DNA from: Enchytraeus crypticus
Lineage: Eukaryota; Annelida; Clitellata; Enchytraeida; Enchytraeidae
Length of the DNA: 64,000 nucleotides
Reading direction: 5' to 3'
Assembly: GCA_905160935.1 (NCBI GenBank)
Contig: CAJHZI010000548.1
Coordinates: 1,367,501-1,431,500 of the forward strand
Part shown: positions 25,309-36,719 of the stretch, one piece after another
Numbering within the stretch: position 1 is the first letter of the stretch
Layout: the number at the start of each line of letters is the position of its first letter
Notes under the pieces: generated by a model
Databases searched by the model: none
Told to the model about the DNA's origin: nothing
The model's input: the letters and a program-made list of their open reading frames with translations, nothing else
Program-made: the position numbers and the translations under genes

Positions 25309-28300
25309 ATATATATACTATATTATTATATAATAGTTAAAGTTGTTTTTCTCTGTGTTTAGCACATGTCAGATGTGGAGGAGGCAGCGAGAGCTATCAA
25401 GGGTTTGAACGGACAAATAGTGGAAGGGAGGAAACTGACCGTTGAGGTAAGAAACGAGCAAATGATGAGAGAACATCCATGATGACAAAAACTTGTAACT
25501 ATAATAGTCTATGAGTAATTATAATATGATTATATATTTATCAGTGAATGCAAAGTTAATGCCCATTTACGGAATTGCTAATTTTTTATGTTTTAATGTT
25601 TTGCCTTAGTTAAATAATTAAAGTCTCAATTTAAGAAATGAACACTATTAGTTTTCTCATTTCCTGTGTTTGTTCTTAGATATTTGGTAGTTGTCTAGCT
25701 GAAAAGTTCAGTAGTGTTGTTTTAACTGTATTTTGTAATACGACTTCCTTCCAAGAAAGTCGGATTTCGTCAAATTGGAGGAAAGCCGACTGGCTGCGAT
25801 TTTGGGTGAGAGAAACTTACGAGAGTGAATACTATTAGTTTTATTGGAATTTTGACATGTAACCTCTTACATAATCTATTATATATGAGATGCTTATTCC
25901 TCCTGGCACTTACCGAAGAATCTGATGGATATACGATAAGGATAGTTCTAACTAAAACTACATGTGATTAGGATGTTGTTGAGATATTTGTTGTAGTTAT
26001 TGTTTTCGATACTAATTTCAGATATCTACGACCACACAGAAGAAAGGCAGGGGACCAGAAAGTCGCAGACCAGAAAGAAGGTATAGCATTCACTTGAAAA
26101 AATGTAGTAAAAATAGCTGCATTAAAATTTTTTAAGATTATTTTAAACTTTTTTTAATTTAAAGCTTCCTAGGATTGGGTTATCTCTCTCTGTATTTCTG
26201 AGACAGCATATTACTAGATATTGCTGAGACCATAATTTGTGTATTTGCATAACATCATCTTTGGGTATAACAACAAGCTCAGTGAGAGGGCTCATCCATT
26301 TCCATTACCATTTAAACGCACTCCTTTTGCGGATAAGATTTTCTAATTAGAATATTATATAATGACCGTTATGAGACTCTTATCTTGGACCTTATGGTAT
26401 TATTAGACTTTCTGTTTGCGTTTTGTTCCATGTAAAAAGCTGGTAAAGCTAAGGTTAACGTCAGTTTTCTCACTCGAAAGCGATGTCAGTGACGGGCGAG
26501 CCCAGGATTTGAACCCCACACCTACTGATCCGCAGTCGAGTACGTATCTCAGCGACTTCGCCACTGGCTCTAGCCAAAAGTAACGTATTTAGAAAACGTT
26601 AATTTTAGAAAAAAAGAAAATTTTTGTTTCTAAATAAGTACGTTAATAAATGAATATAATAATATTTTAGAGAGTTCGGTTCGCAGCGCTACGACCCGTA
26701 CCACCACGATTTTGTTCCGAGTCGTCGTCTCCCCGCTCCTCCCTCTCTCTCCAACGTCTCTTCCATTCTCTCAGACTTCAACAGAGCATCGCTTCAGCTC
26801 CAGACCGCTTCACTCTTCTCCCCCGCTATCCAGCTGCTCGCTCCTCCCTCTGTCAGCAGTCTGGGCTACTCTTCCTCTGCCGCTCTCGGACTGGAGGCTG
26901 CGCTGCGCCGCTCTGTTGTCGATGACTCTCGGCTATCCATCGCTTCCGCTCAGTCGTCGGCTCAGTCGAACAGCGGGGAGTCGTTCGCGAGGGAACTGCT
27001 GAAGTTCTACCTGAAGAATCCGGCGGGATTCGATGCTTACGCGCGTGATCCGCTGGTGAGGAAGGCTCTGGACCTGGATGATGATAGGGAGGGGATTTCA
27101 GGAGTGGGCGGAGCTCATAATATGAGCCAGTCGCAGGCTGGTCTACCGGCTTTGTCTCAGAGCGGCGGCGCTGAGCAACAACAACATCAGCTCCAGCAGC
27201 TCTACCGCGGAGGTTTAGACAGCAGGTTAGTTACTAGATTAATCAATCAATCAATTGCTAGACAGCGGGTTAGTTACTAGATCAATTAATCAATTTATCG
27301 ATAGACGGCGGGTTGGTTAATGGTTAAATCAGTCAATCGATAGACAGCAGGTTAGTTACTAGATCAATCAGTCAATTAGTCAGTTGCTAGACAGTGGGTT
27401 AGTTAGTAGTTTAATCAATCAATCAATCAATTGCTAGACAGCAGGTTAGTAGTTTAATCAATCAATCAATTGCTAGACAGCAGGTTAGTTAGTAGTTTAA
27501 TCAATCAATCAATTGCTAGACAGCAGGTTAGTTAGTAGTTCAATCAATCAATCGATAGACAGGCGATTTTTGTCGTTCAGTCGGTCTGTCAGACTGTTTG
27601 CAGAATGTTAATGTGCTGATCAATCATTTTGTCAACTAATTTCTGTCAAGTTAAATAACTCAGGCCTGAGCACTTGGTTTAGTTAGTCAAGTCATTAGAT
27701 ACTTGGTTTGTCAATATAGTTGACCAACTGCGAGTTTGTAACAAAAAATATAGGCTGGGTGTAGACTGTAGACAGACAGTGCAGAGGTTAGACTAACTGC
27801 CACTATGCTGCCTATATGAAGTAAGTGTTGTCAGGGTGCTGCCTATATAAAGTAAGTGTAGTCAGGGTGTAGAGGTTAGACTGACACGGTGCTGCCTATG
27901 TAAAGTAAGCATAGTCAGGGTGTAGAGGGTTAGACTGACACGGTGCTGCCTATACAAAGTAAGTGTAGTCAGGGTGTAGAGGTTAGACTGACACGGTGCT
28001 GCCTATATTAAGTAAGTATAGTCAGGGTGTAGAGGTCAGAGGTTAGACTGACATTGTTGCCTATATAAAGTAAGCGTAGTCAGGGTGTAGAGGTTAGACT
28101 GACACTGTGGTGCCTATATAAGGTAAGTGTAGTCAGGGTGTAGAGGTTAGACTGACACGGTGCTGCCTATAAAGAGTAAGTGTAGTCAGGGTGTAGAGGT
28201 TAGACTGACACGGTGCTGCCTATGTAAAGTAAGCATAGTCAGGGTGTAGATGTTAGACTGACACGGTGCTGCCTATATAAAGTAAGTGTAGTCAGGGTGT

Positions 28301-28768
28301 AGAGGTTAGACTAACTGCCACTATGCTGCCTATATGAAGTAAATGTTGTCAGGGTGCTGCCTATATAAAGTAAGTGTAGTCAGGGTGCAGAGGTTAGACT
28401 GACACGGTGCTCTATTCCTATGTAAGCTGTTGTGTACTACCAGTGTTTCCTAATTATTGCTGTTTTGTATTTCATCATAGCAACACAATTTGTTTAAGAG
28501 AATTTTGTAGAAATTTCTGGAGCCTAGATGCTCACCAACTGAATGCCCTTTTGGACGTTGCTTTGAATCAGTGTTTTATTGCCTTTTATGTCCCGTATAG
28601 TATATAGTCTGCAGTTGGTTTTCTCTTCATCAACTCCGACACAACACGGGTACACCCTAATAATATTAATATTTAACTTATAATTTGTAATGCTTAGTTT
28701 AATTAGTTAGTTGGTTTTTTAATGCTGAGTTTAACCTTAGATGTTTTCCTGATATTTTTAGATACTAG
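19568..28768 (+). CDS. Two-RRM RNA-binding protein of the Lark/RBM4 type, eight coding exons
   Basis: Coding exons: 19568-19690, 20626-20709, 21606-21664, 22681-22822, 25363-25446, 26022-26080, 26671-27225 and 28762-28768. They total 1113 nt and encode 370 residues. RRM1 (about 1-69) has RNP2 IFVGNL and RNP1-like LKLFAFV followed by FMAD. RRM2 (about 97-171) has IFIGNL and GQGFGFV followed by HMSD. The single-sheet HxxD-type continuation after RNP1 is characteristic of RBM4/Lark/RBM14 proteins. The two RRMs are separated by an Arg/Gly-rich linker. The C-terminus is Ser/Ala-rich, with a conserved-looking block [20 protein letters not shown] and a Gln-rich stretch. I see no CCHC zinc knuckle, which Lark and RBM4 normally have. 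The last exon adds only Arg-Tyr and the stop TAG (28766-28768). A 5' UTR intron ends at 19540 (TTTCAG). Role by family: pre-mRNA splicing and translational control in nucleus and cytoplasm. If the terminal exon is not used, the frame would end at 27278-27280. Confidence 0.87.
20060..20340 (+). repeat. Repeat with head related to the R3 retroposon family (intron 1 of the RRM gene)
   Basis: It begins CCCGTGTTGTGCTCGG and keeps GACGACTAAAGCAG, like the heads of the R3 copies at 36.45 and 49.72 kb, but the body after about 100 bp is different. It may be a chimeric or older subfamily. Confidence 0.45.
21405..21545. repeat. (TA)n microsatellite in intron 2 of the RRM gene
   Basis: Nearly perfect TA dinucleotide tract from 21421 to 21490, then a second tract at 21517-21545. 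It is preceded by TGTATA-type imperfect repeats. Confidence 0.95.
23259..23349. repeat. (TA)n microsatellite, left flank of the TIR transposon
   Basis: TA tract directly to the left of the terminal inverted repeat at 23351. Together with the tract at 25240-25320 it shows that the transposon entered a TA-rich target. Confidence 0.9.
23763..24875 (+). pseudogene. Transposon-encoded protein pseudogene with three in-frame stops
   Basis: A single reading frame runs 371 codons and is broken only by TAG at 24141-24143, TGA at 24240-24242 and TAA at 24309-24311. Reading through them gives a continuous protein with [21 protein letters not shown], [25 protein letters not shown] core and [14 protein letters not shown] near the end. 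I recognise this as an unnamed protein family that recurs in cnidarian and insect genomes, which has CRHH and HxARWM signatures. A further frame change lies just upstream of 23763, where FLKKDW is in a different frame. Function is unproven; the flanking inverted repeats suggest a transposase or accessory protein. Confidence 0.65.
25025..25095. repeat. Short tandem repeat, three units of about 24 bp
   Basis: ATAATATACAGGATAAATGTTG is repeated three times inside the right part of the TIR transposon. Confidence 0.8.
25240..25320. repeat. (TA)n microsatellite, right flank of the TIR transposon
   Basis: Interrupted TA tract that follows the right terminal inverted repeat directly. Exon 5 of the RRM gene starts about 45 bp further on. 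Confidence 0.9.
26438..26576 (-). mobile_element. SINE-A copy (tRNA-derived) in intron 6 of the RRM gene
   Basis: It contains the reversed B box GGATTTGAACCCC and the core ACTCGAAAGCGATGTCAGTG. The head (GCCACTGGCTCTAGCC on the plus strand) lies at the right. It ends about 95 bp upstream of exon 7. Confidence 0.85.
27215..27562. repeat. Minisatellite spanning the exon 7 splice donor, unit about 40-45 bp
   Basis: Seven or eight degenerate units of the form GCTAGACAGCAGGTTAGTTAG followed by TAATCAATCAATCAATT. The first unit contains the presumed exon 7 donor (GACAGCAG|GTTAGT, boundary at 27225/27226), so most later units repeat a donor-like sequence. Confidence 0.85.
27775..28412. repeat. Minisatellite, unit about 53 bp
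   Basis: About a dozen copies of GTAAGTGTAGTCAGGGTG, TAGAGGTTAGACTGACACGG, TGCTGCCTATATAAA. Single-base changes and short internal deletions separate the units. It fills much of intron 7 of the RRM gene. Confidence 0.9.
28490..28655 (-). mobile_element. R3 retroposon fragment
   Basis: Minus-strand reading gives CCCGTGTTGTGTCGGAGTTG at the right and the TTGGTGAGC, AGGCTCCAGAAATT block at the left. These are the head and middle of the family whose best copies are at 36.45 and 49.72 kb. Confidence 0.6.
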
Positions 28769-29950
28769 CCGCCGTCAGCGTTACCACGCCGCGCCGTCAG
28801 TGTTACCACGCTGCGCGATGTTGAAGAATTCGCCGAATCCTGTTCTTTGATTTGCGAAGTTCGTCGTTTTAAAAGATTGCGGTTCGTCGTGGCTGCAAAG
28901 ACATTCTGTGTTATACTTAAACTGAATTTGTCGTCGTGTATTGTCTAGCTGTGTAACCGAATCTACTTTTCGTTTTTGACGAACGAAGCTGAAATACTTA
29001 ATTAACTTTGTTAAAAACACAATGTCGGATATTTTTCGTTTGCTTCTGCATACATCTACGTGGAAACTTTTCCGAGTCCGGTCAATACTCTGTCAAAGCT
29101 GACAGCCGTGTAAACTCTTTTTACGGTAATTTTTAATTCAATCATTTAATGTTTGTTATTTATTCAGTTAATTTATAGTTTAATTATAATGCTACGTCCA
29201 GCGTGATATAATAATTCTTGTCTATCATAATATTATGATATGAAGTTGGACTGAAGAAATTAGACTAACTTTAGGGAATTGTATACATATATAGAAGTAT
29301 GCATTCTCAGTAAATTCCCAATAAGTTGATCGAGTGATAGTTGACCGAGTCTGATTAAGATGGTGTGACTGCACCTACAAACTTTAAATGTCGAAAGCAT
29401 TGCCCGTAGTTGATCATATTCTCGCATAAATTCTTATAGTGGATGAATTAGATAAACTTGACTGTTTGTGTTGAAGATGTGTTTCTTTTTCGTCGTCGTC
29501 GAATAAGTTTGTTTAATGGCCGTGTTCTTTCGTGTTGCATTTTGTACTGAAAGACGTATAGATAGATACTAGTCCCGAAGAAAAATTTATTAAACTGTAG
29601 CAACAGTTGAAAGTGGCAAAGAATAGAGTCATGAGGAGGAACATCATAGAAGAACACATATCTCTCTCTCTCAGAGAAATGTCTGGCTGGAACCGTCGAT
29701 CACATGATATATCGGCTGTTAACGTTTTGACGGATTCATGTTGAAGTGCTTTTTCTAATAATTAATTTTTAGCAGGATTTTCTTTCAGGATCTTCAGTAA
29801 TGAAAGATATCTTTTTTATCTTTCATTTCCCGTGGTACCATTGTAAAGTGTCAATGGAATGAGTATGCTAAGCTTTATTTTCAATAATTAAGAGGCTTAC
29901 AGATGGAAGCGCTGATATCAGTTTCTGTACAGCAAGACAGTTGCATGTAG
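28769..29950. other. Presumed 3' UTR and downstream flank of the RRM gene
   Basis: It starts with a short GC-rich duplicated block (GCCGTCAGCGTTACCACG and a near copy) and a CGTCGT-rich stretch, then becomes AT-rich. I see no gene and no clear canonical AATAAA. Confidence 0.4.
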
Positions 29951-31000
29951 TCCTACTCTCTCTTAGTGCACTTCCTACTGGCTGGCCCATGGTATATAAC
30001 GCCTCCACTCTTCTCTGTCTCCCGCTTTCCTCTTCATTTCCACATATGCGTGGGCCTTTAATCATCTAACATACCTAATCTCGGCCTGCACCAGCCTCTT
30101 TTCCCTTCCAATCTACCTTCTATGATCTCTAGTAATAGACTTTCCCCCCTTAGGATGTGTCCTATCCAACTGTTCTTCTTATTTCTTAATACATTAATAA
30201 ACTGTCTATCTGTACCAACTCTCTCCAGAACTTCCTCATTTGTAACCTTCTGAGTCCAGCTAATCCTCTCCATTCTTCTCCAAATCCACCTTTCCAGTGC
30301 CTCCAGTTTCCTAATATTTTCCTTCCTTAAGGTATATGTTTCACATCCATACAATAGCGTGGCCCAAACCAAAGTTTTCACTATCTTTATCTTTGTGTCT
30401 TTCATTATACTTTTTGTTAAAAATTCTTTCCTACTGTGTATTTCAGTCTCACATTTCCCGTCATCGGTTATAGTATGACCCAAATATTTGAAACTCCTTA
30501 CCTGTTCCAATTTCGTACCATTTATTGTGATATTAACTTCACTTTTATCATTGGACACTCTCATAACCTTGGCCTTTTTTATATTAATCTTCATGCCATA
30601 TCCCAATGCCGTATCATTCAGCCTATTCATTATCTTCTGCAGTCCAGTCTCGCTGCTCGCTACCATTCCTTGATCATCTGCAAATCGTACATATTGTAAC
30701 AAGTTTCCTCCTACTTTTATTTCTTCATCCATGGCTTCCTTCATCATTGCCTCAGCGTAAATGTTAAACAGCAGCAGCAAAAAGCTACAACTTTGTCTTA
30801 CTCAACGTCCTATTTCGCCTTCTTCTGAGTATTCTTGGATTTTGATTACGGCTCTTTGATTCATGTACAAATTTAACATTAGTCTTCTATCCCTCCAGTC
30901 AATTCCTATTCTTTTCCAGATATTCATCATCGTTATCCAATCAATCCTATCAAAGGCCTTCTCAAAGTCCACACAGCATACAAAAACGTCATTTCCCTAT
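29950..31000 (-). pseudogene. RTE-like LINE, 5'-truncated reverse transcriptase
   Basis: The main frame, 30780-30058, includes FNIYAEAMMKEA, VRFADDQGMVA (catalytic ADD box), FKYLGHTITDDGKCETEI and GCETYTLRKENIRKLEALE, then a C-terminal RNK...WIGHILRGE block. Upstream, in a second frame, lie VCCVDFEKAFDRIDW and NLYMNQRAVIK (about 30.98-30.79 kb). The region between them, near 30.78 kb, is frame-broken. The 3' end matches the short tips found at five other places in the window. The endonuclease part is missing. Confidence 0.85.
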
Positions 31001-32480
31001 TCTAATCTTCTTTTGGCAATTAATATTCTATAATATTATATAAGTCTAGGAATATATTATATTATGTTATGTTATATTGTAATTACATGACAAAATCAAA
31101 CGAGATTACCTGTCTGAAAAATTCTAAACTGTGGCAGATGATGGAAAATTCTGAACTGTTTATCTAGTGGCTTCATCATGCGCGTCATTCTATTTTTCAA
31201 TAAACAGTACAAGGTATTCGTAACAGAACATAAACTCCAAGCTTAGTGCAGCGTTGATTCTACACTGAAACCATTTCCGTACTTCATGGTTTCGTTAAGA
31301 ATCTGCTTTCAGGACATCATCTCTGTGCGAGGAAACCAACGATTAATCTTTGGTACGGTATTAGTTCCACCGTATCGTCTTCTTTTGTTTTCGAACGTTT
31401 TTACGCATGACCTCTTGCAGATATAGAAACCGTGCAAAGAAACTAGCGCCATTGCCTCATCGATTTCGCTGCTCTTATTAAATGACGAGCGTTGTTGCAT
31501 GGCGTTGCTATGGCGTGACCTTCCACCGAGACGGCGACGCTAACTCATCGTCTTCAAAACTCTCCAGAAGAGGGGTTACTTCTCGGGGCCCTACTCTGAA
31601 GCTGAAGTATTTTATTACACTTAGAAATATAATTTTTTTGTTTAGTGTGGATATCGATATCGTCTCGATTAAAAAGGGGCCTGAAAAATAAGAGATTAAC
31701 CGTAGATATGGTAAGGGACAGAGGAGAGGAGTGGAGGAGGTCTATTCGTATCCCAACCCTAGTTAAACTGGGATTTAAGGGAAGATGAAGATGATGAGTT
31801 CGGATAGCGATACATAAGAAATATTGTACATCTTAGGAGGAGGCATGCCTCTATATCCTATCCACTTAGTATAAATACTTGATCGATTCTTCTAATCGAT
31901 AATATAAGATAATATAATTGCTCTATAAATAATCGATCATTCCCACGATCCGCTCGGTATTTTCAGATTTCGCAGAGCATGTCTGTAACAATGATTCTGC
32001 GCATGAAAACAATCCGTGGAATAAGCAAACCTATCATGCAATGTGTGCAGAATTGCATTAGTGTGTATCAAATTGTGTATGTTTCATTAAACGATGTTAT
32101 CAAGATAACGTCGTTTTGTTGATACCACTCATTAGACGGTTTAACTCTGGGGTTCCCAACACGTGACGCGCGGACCAAAATGCTGCTTGGCATTTTATTT
32201 TATGTGTCGCTTTAACGCAAAAAATGATCATTCAAGTCATATAGATACTGAAAGTCAGTATTCAATTATACATGTACATGTATTAACGGAGTTCAAGGCT
32301 ATGCGCCGAATGAATTATAAAGATCCACTCATAGGTGGACATGAAGAATAAATCGGAAGACAGGGAACAGTTGAGGCATTTTATGCCATGGATCTGTCTG
32401 TAGGCAGATCACTAAGCGAGAGAGAGAAAGATATTCATTTATGGTTATTTTAGAACAATGTTTTCGTTATCTTAATGAGA
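31000..32480. other. Intergenic region without recognised gene
   Basis: Only a 3' end of the R3 retroposon family is recognisable, at about 31705-31800 (CCCAACCCTAGTTAAACTGG followed by GATGAAGATGATG). Short open frames at 31.3-31.7 kb have no family signature. TGGGGTTCCCAACACGTG at 32148-32165 looks like a hAT-type terminus but I found no partner. Confidence 0.4.
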
Positions 32481-32488
32481 AATTGTAA

Positions 32489-33345
32489 TTGACACATCTA
32501 TGGCACATAGAACATCTATGGCACACGGCACATCTATGTCACAGTCACCCGGCACATCTATGGCACATAGCACATCTATGGAACATAGCACATCTATGTC
32601 ATATAGCACATCTATGGCACACGGCACATCTATGTCATATAGCACATCTATGGCACATAACACATGCTATGTTACAGTCACTTGGCACATCTATGGCACA
32701 TAGCACATCTATGTCACAGTCACTTGGCACATCTATGGCACATAGCACATCTATGTCACAGTCACTTGGCACATCTATGTCATATAGCGCATCTGTGGCA
32801 CATAACACATCTATGGCACCTAACACATCTATGTCACAGTAAACTTAGCACATCTATGGCACATAGCACATCTATGGCACATGGCACATCTATGTCACAG
32901 TCACTTAGCACATCTATGGCACATAACACATCTATGTCACAGTCACTTGGCACATCTATGGCACATAGCACATCTATGTCATAGTCACTTGGCACATCTA
33001 TGTAATATAGCACATCTGTGGACCATAACACATCTATGGCACGTAACACATCTATGTCACAGTCACATAGCACATCTATGTCACATAGCACATCTGTGGC
33101 ACATAACACATCTATGGCACATAGCACATCTATGTCACATAGCACATCTGTGGTACATAACACATCTTTGGCACATAACACATCTATGTCACAGTCACTT
33201 AGCACATCTATGGCACATAGCACATCTATGGCACATGGCACATCTATGTCATATAGCACATCTATGGCACACGGCACATCTATGTCACAGTCACTTAGCA
33301 CATCTGTGGCATATGACACATTTAAGACATTTTATAGTAATTTAA
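32489..33345. repeat. Minisatellite, unit about 15 bp (ATAGCACATCTATGGCAC)
   Basis: About 50 degenerate units alternating CACATCTATGGCACATAG and CACATCTATGTCACAGTCAC forms, with a higher-order period of about 42-60 bp. Because units keep a multiple-of-three period, frames stay open on both strands; I do not regard them as genes. Confidence 0.9.
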
Positions 33346-34284
33346 CAAACCCGACGTTATCACTATTGTAGCGTATCCTCAGATCTGCTTATTGCTAGAT
33401 CTAAAGTGCGCAATAAAATACGTTATTAACATTTCGTTAATTAACGAGCGCACCATTAATCAATCAATAGAATAAGTTTCCGGAGAATTGTTGTCGATTA
33501 GTTTAGATTTCTAAAGACGACAACCGAATTAGAACTCTGAGGTTTCGTTCAAGTCTTGCCTATACCGTGCAAGAGAGAAAGATATAGAGAGACCGATGGA
33601 GATGTAGAATCACTGAATAAATTATGGAATCTAATGATCAGGGATTCGACTTTCAAATCCAGGCTACGCTCCTCACTAATGCGCTTTTAGACAAGCAGCT
33701 CTCTTTAAACTTATCTTTATCGTTTTAAAGATTTAATGTTTTTAAAAATCTGCAGATGCCATAGATTTGATTCGAATACATAAAATCTTTATATTATTGC
33801 TATTATACACGACACTTTTCCGGTAAAGTATTTATCTGTCCAAGCTAGAAGCAGTTTTTCCAATAGGCCTATTCTTAACGGAAGCGTATAACCAACTGTA
33901 AGACATTAAATTTGTATTTTAAATAATGATTTAAAACAATCGAAGTAGGACGGACTATGCTAAAGGAGTAACGTGAAATCAATGGACTGTGTCCTGCAAC
34001 GAGAGAGCTCGCTGCGTATGGTTTGAAGAGCAGAGCGTGACGGTACTTTCTGCGCACAACGGCGTGATATCGAATTTTAGCGTTCAAACAAGACTCGGTC
34101 TCTTCTACGGCGCCTAGTTGCCGCAACAAGATATTTACAGTCTATTACGTAAGATCAGGTTTCACAGGAGCTTCTACGTGAACCCACGATCAATGATGCT
34201 GTGAATGGATGTTGTTGAGTTAGAGACTGCTGATAATCGTTGAAATTAAGTACCGAGGCTTGACCAATGTCTTCAGTTTACGCT

Positions 34285-34445
34285 CTCTCTCTCTCTCTCT
34301 CTCTCTCTTAGTGCAATGCCTACTGGCAGGTCCATGGTAGATATCGCTTCCACTCATCTCTATCTTTCGTTTTATTCGTCATGTCCACATACGAGTGGAT
34401 CTCTAAATCATCTAACATTTCTTTTGAGATACCGTTATCCTTGGG
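34285..34445 (-). mobile_element. 3' tip of RTE-like LINE with (GA)n tail
   Basis: A (CT)n tract on the plus strand is followed by TTAGTGCAATGCCTACTGGC and ATGGTAGATATCGC, the family 3'-end block. Confidence 0.65.
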
Positions 34446-35914
34446 GATTCTGCTTATGACGGGGTGAACCCCTATGCCTTCCTCAGCTTACGCAGACTGG
34501 AAAATGGACTGAACTGCTCATTTCTAAAAATTATGTGTCTTGCCGATGAAACGAATTTGAAAATTAATATTAGTTACTCAATGGGAAATATGCTTAGTTA
34601 GCGCCTACGTTGTGCTTGGGGATTTTTGTTTTGCACTCTATGACAAAGTTTGTCACTTTTAGTTCTGCTAATCTGAACGTAAACTTGACGTTTCTTTATT
34701 CACATGAAAAGTGTTCGTATTCAGTTTTTATTTCTGAAATTAATTGGTTTTCGAAGTACACAGGGCCTGCCTCTACAAAGCTCTGGGTGATTGGTGTTTG
34801 GGCTTTGTTCTTGCAGTGAAGGCTAATCGATTAGTTCTGAGTCCTCGAGGCTGCCGGGAATTTTTTAGAAATTTTACTAGAAGGGTGGGGGTAAAATATA
34901 TGGTAGTCAGGTTCTGTAATTTTTAAAACTGAGCAATTAGGCTAATGATTAGAATTAGCCTCTTGGTCTTTGATATTATAGCACTGAAGTCTCTCTGGCA
35001 AAATAATTTCTAGGCTTTATCACCTTCTCTGCCACATCACTCTCTTTCTCTAAAGATTTTTTCGCTGATCTTTTTTATCTTTGTTTCCGTCTGTCGATCG
35101 CTTTCCTCTCTTTCACACTTCGTAATGTCTAATTGGTTCATTAAGCCGACATCATTTATTTATATCCTTATCTATGATGATTCAATATTTTATATAAAAG
35201 TTACTTTTGTCTCGGCACTCTATCTTGCACTAATTTAGATCAAATGACTCTAATTCAAATAGAGATATCACTTAGAAGTTGCATATACTAGTTTTATATT
35301 GTTAGAAAATACTTATTATTGCTAAATTTTCTAAAATTAGCAATGACTTTCGTCCATCAGTGGTGTAACTAAATTTTCTTAATTCAAGAAAAAATAAAGC
35401 AGTCAGGAAGAGAAGACGCGTTCAACTGAGAGCTCGGCCACTCAGAGTTCACTCTGTGTGACTACTTGAGTTAAGAATAAAGTTGCTGATTATAATAAAG
35501 TAATTATTATACTATGTAAATTCTTGGGCTTTTGCTTAAATATTTTTGTAGTGGATTCACGAATGGCCCAACAATTAAGGCGTGATTTTTAGGCCCGGCT
35601 CTCTTTTCCCCCTTTTCCGCGTTAAGTGTGCAAAATGTAAGAGGTACGCCCCCCATGAACTCATTTTAACCCCCCCCCCCCAAAAAAAAGATGAACTCAT
35701 TTTACTTCCCCAATATGAACTCATTTTATTTCTAGTAACTGCCAGCAGAGGTCATTACAATAGTTGCAGAAGGATATTTCGGTTGATTTGCTCCAAAGTT
35801 ACGATTATGATTTTATAGGATTCTGAGCCCTTTTTAACTGCCTCGACATATTTTGTCTTCTTCATAACATCTTCCCTGCTGTCCTCACATCCTCTGTCAA
35901 ATTTTCATTAATGA

Positions 35915-36010
35915 TGCTATTTGATTCAGTAGTGCTTGATGTTGTCATTTACGACAGTAGCACTCTAATAATAGAGTCTAATTGTTGTAGTTGTTGTTGT
36001 TGGACTGAGT
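35915..36010 (+). mobile_element. L2/CR1-like LINE 3' end
   Basis: GTAGTGCTTGATGTTGTCAT, then GTAGCACTCTAATAATAGAG and a (GTT)n-type tail, like the 3' UTR ends at 7.4 and 57.15 kb. Confidence 0.65.
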
Positions 36011-36094
36011 CTGAGCCAGTGTCTTGTTGGCAAGTTGTTCGACAGCGTATCAGTAGATGCAGGGTTCATATCCAGTGTTCACTGCGTCACTGAC

Positions 36095-36170
36095 ATGCTC
36101 TCTCTCTTAGTGCACTGCCTGCTGGCAGGTCCATGGTATATAACGCCTCCACTCTTCTCTGTCTGCTACT
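36095..36170 (-). mobile_element. 3' tip of RTE-like LINE
   Basis: CTCTCTCTTAGTGCACTGCC, TGGCAGGTCCATGGTATATA and ACGCCTCCACTC match the common 3' tip. Confidence 0.65.
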
Positions 36171-36449
36171 GACATGCTATAAAGCAGAAAACGTTAAACG
36201 TAGTCTGAGCTATGTAGTATTATTGTTGGCTGCTGGTACACCAGGCTTTGTTACAGTGGCTGAGATGAAGCTGTTATCAGGGAGGTCAAGCAATGTAACC
36301 AGAGACTAATGAAAGAATTAGTCTTGCCTGTCTGTTAATCCCCAGAGTGTTGTGCCAACTGGGTCATCCAGTATAGACCTACGTAATATGTTCACTTTGT
36401 AAACAATGTGATTGATTCCGAGTGTTGTAATCTCATAGTTTTATGTTTT

Positions 36450-36719
36450 CCCCGTGTTGTGTACGGGTTGTTTTAGGAATTGGCCAACCGGTGACTGAAC
36501 GTGTCGCCGAAGGCGATTAAAGCACTAATATCCAAATAAGGGTCAGAAAGAGCATTCGGTTGGTGAGCGCCTAGGCTCCAGAAATTGCTACAACATTTTC
36601 TAAAGAGAATGGAAAAATACGGGATTGACTGATGATTTGGTATAGGACAGAGAGGAGATGAGAAGGACTATTCCTACCCTGACCCTAGTTAAATTGATAT
36701 TGAAGAGAAGATGGTGATG
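36450..36719 (+). mobile_element. R3 retroposon copy with imperfect 12-bp target-site duplication
   Basis: The copy begins CCCCGTGTTGTGTACGGGTT and ends in a GATGGTGATG-type tail. Flanks GTTTTATGTTTT (36438-36449) and GTTTTATATTTT (36720-36731) match at 11 of 12 positions. It shares the ACCAACCGGTGACT-type head, the TTCGGTTGGTGAGCGCC middle and the GACCCTAGTTAAA end with the copy at 49.7 kb. Confidence 0.8.

Noticed and set aside
32140-32185. Possible hAT transposon terminus (TGGGGTTCCCAACACGTG)
   Set aside because: I found no matching inverted end or 8-bp duplication within reach.
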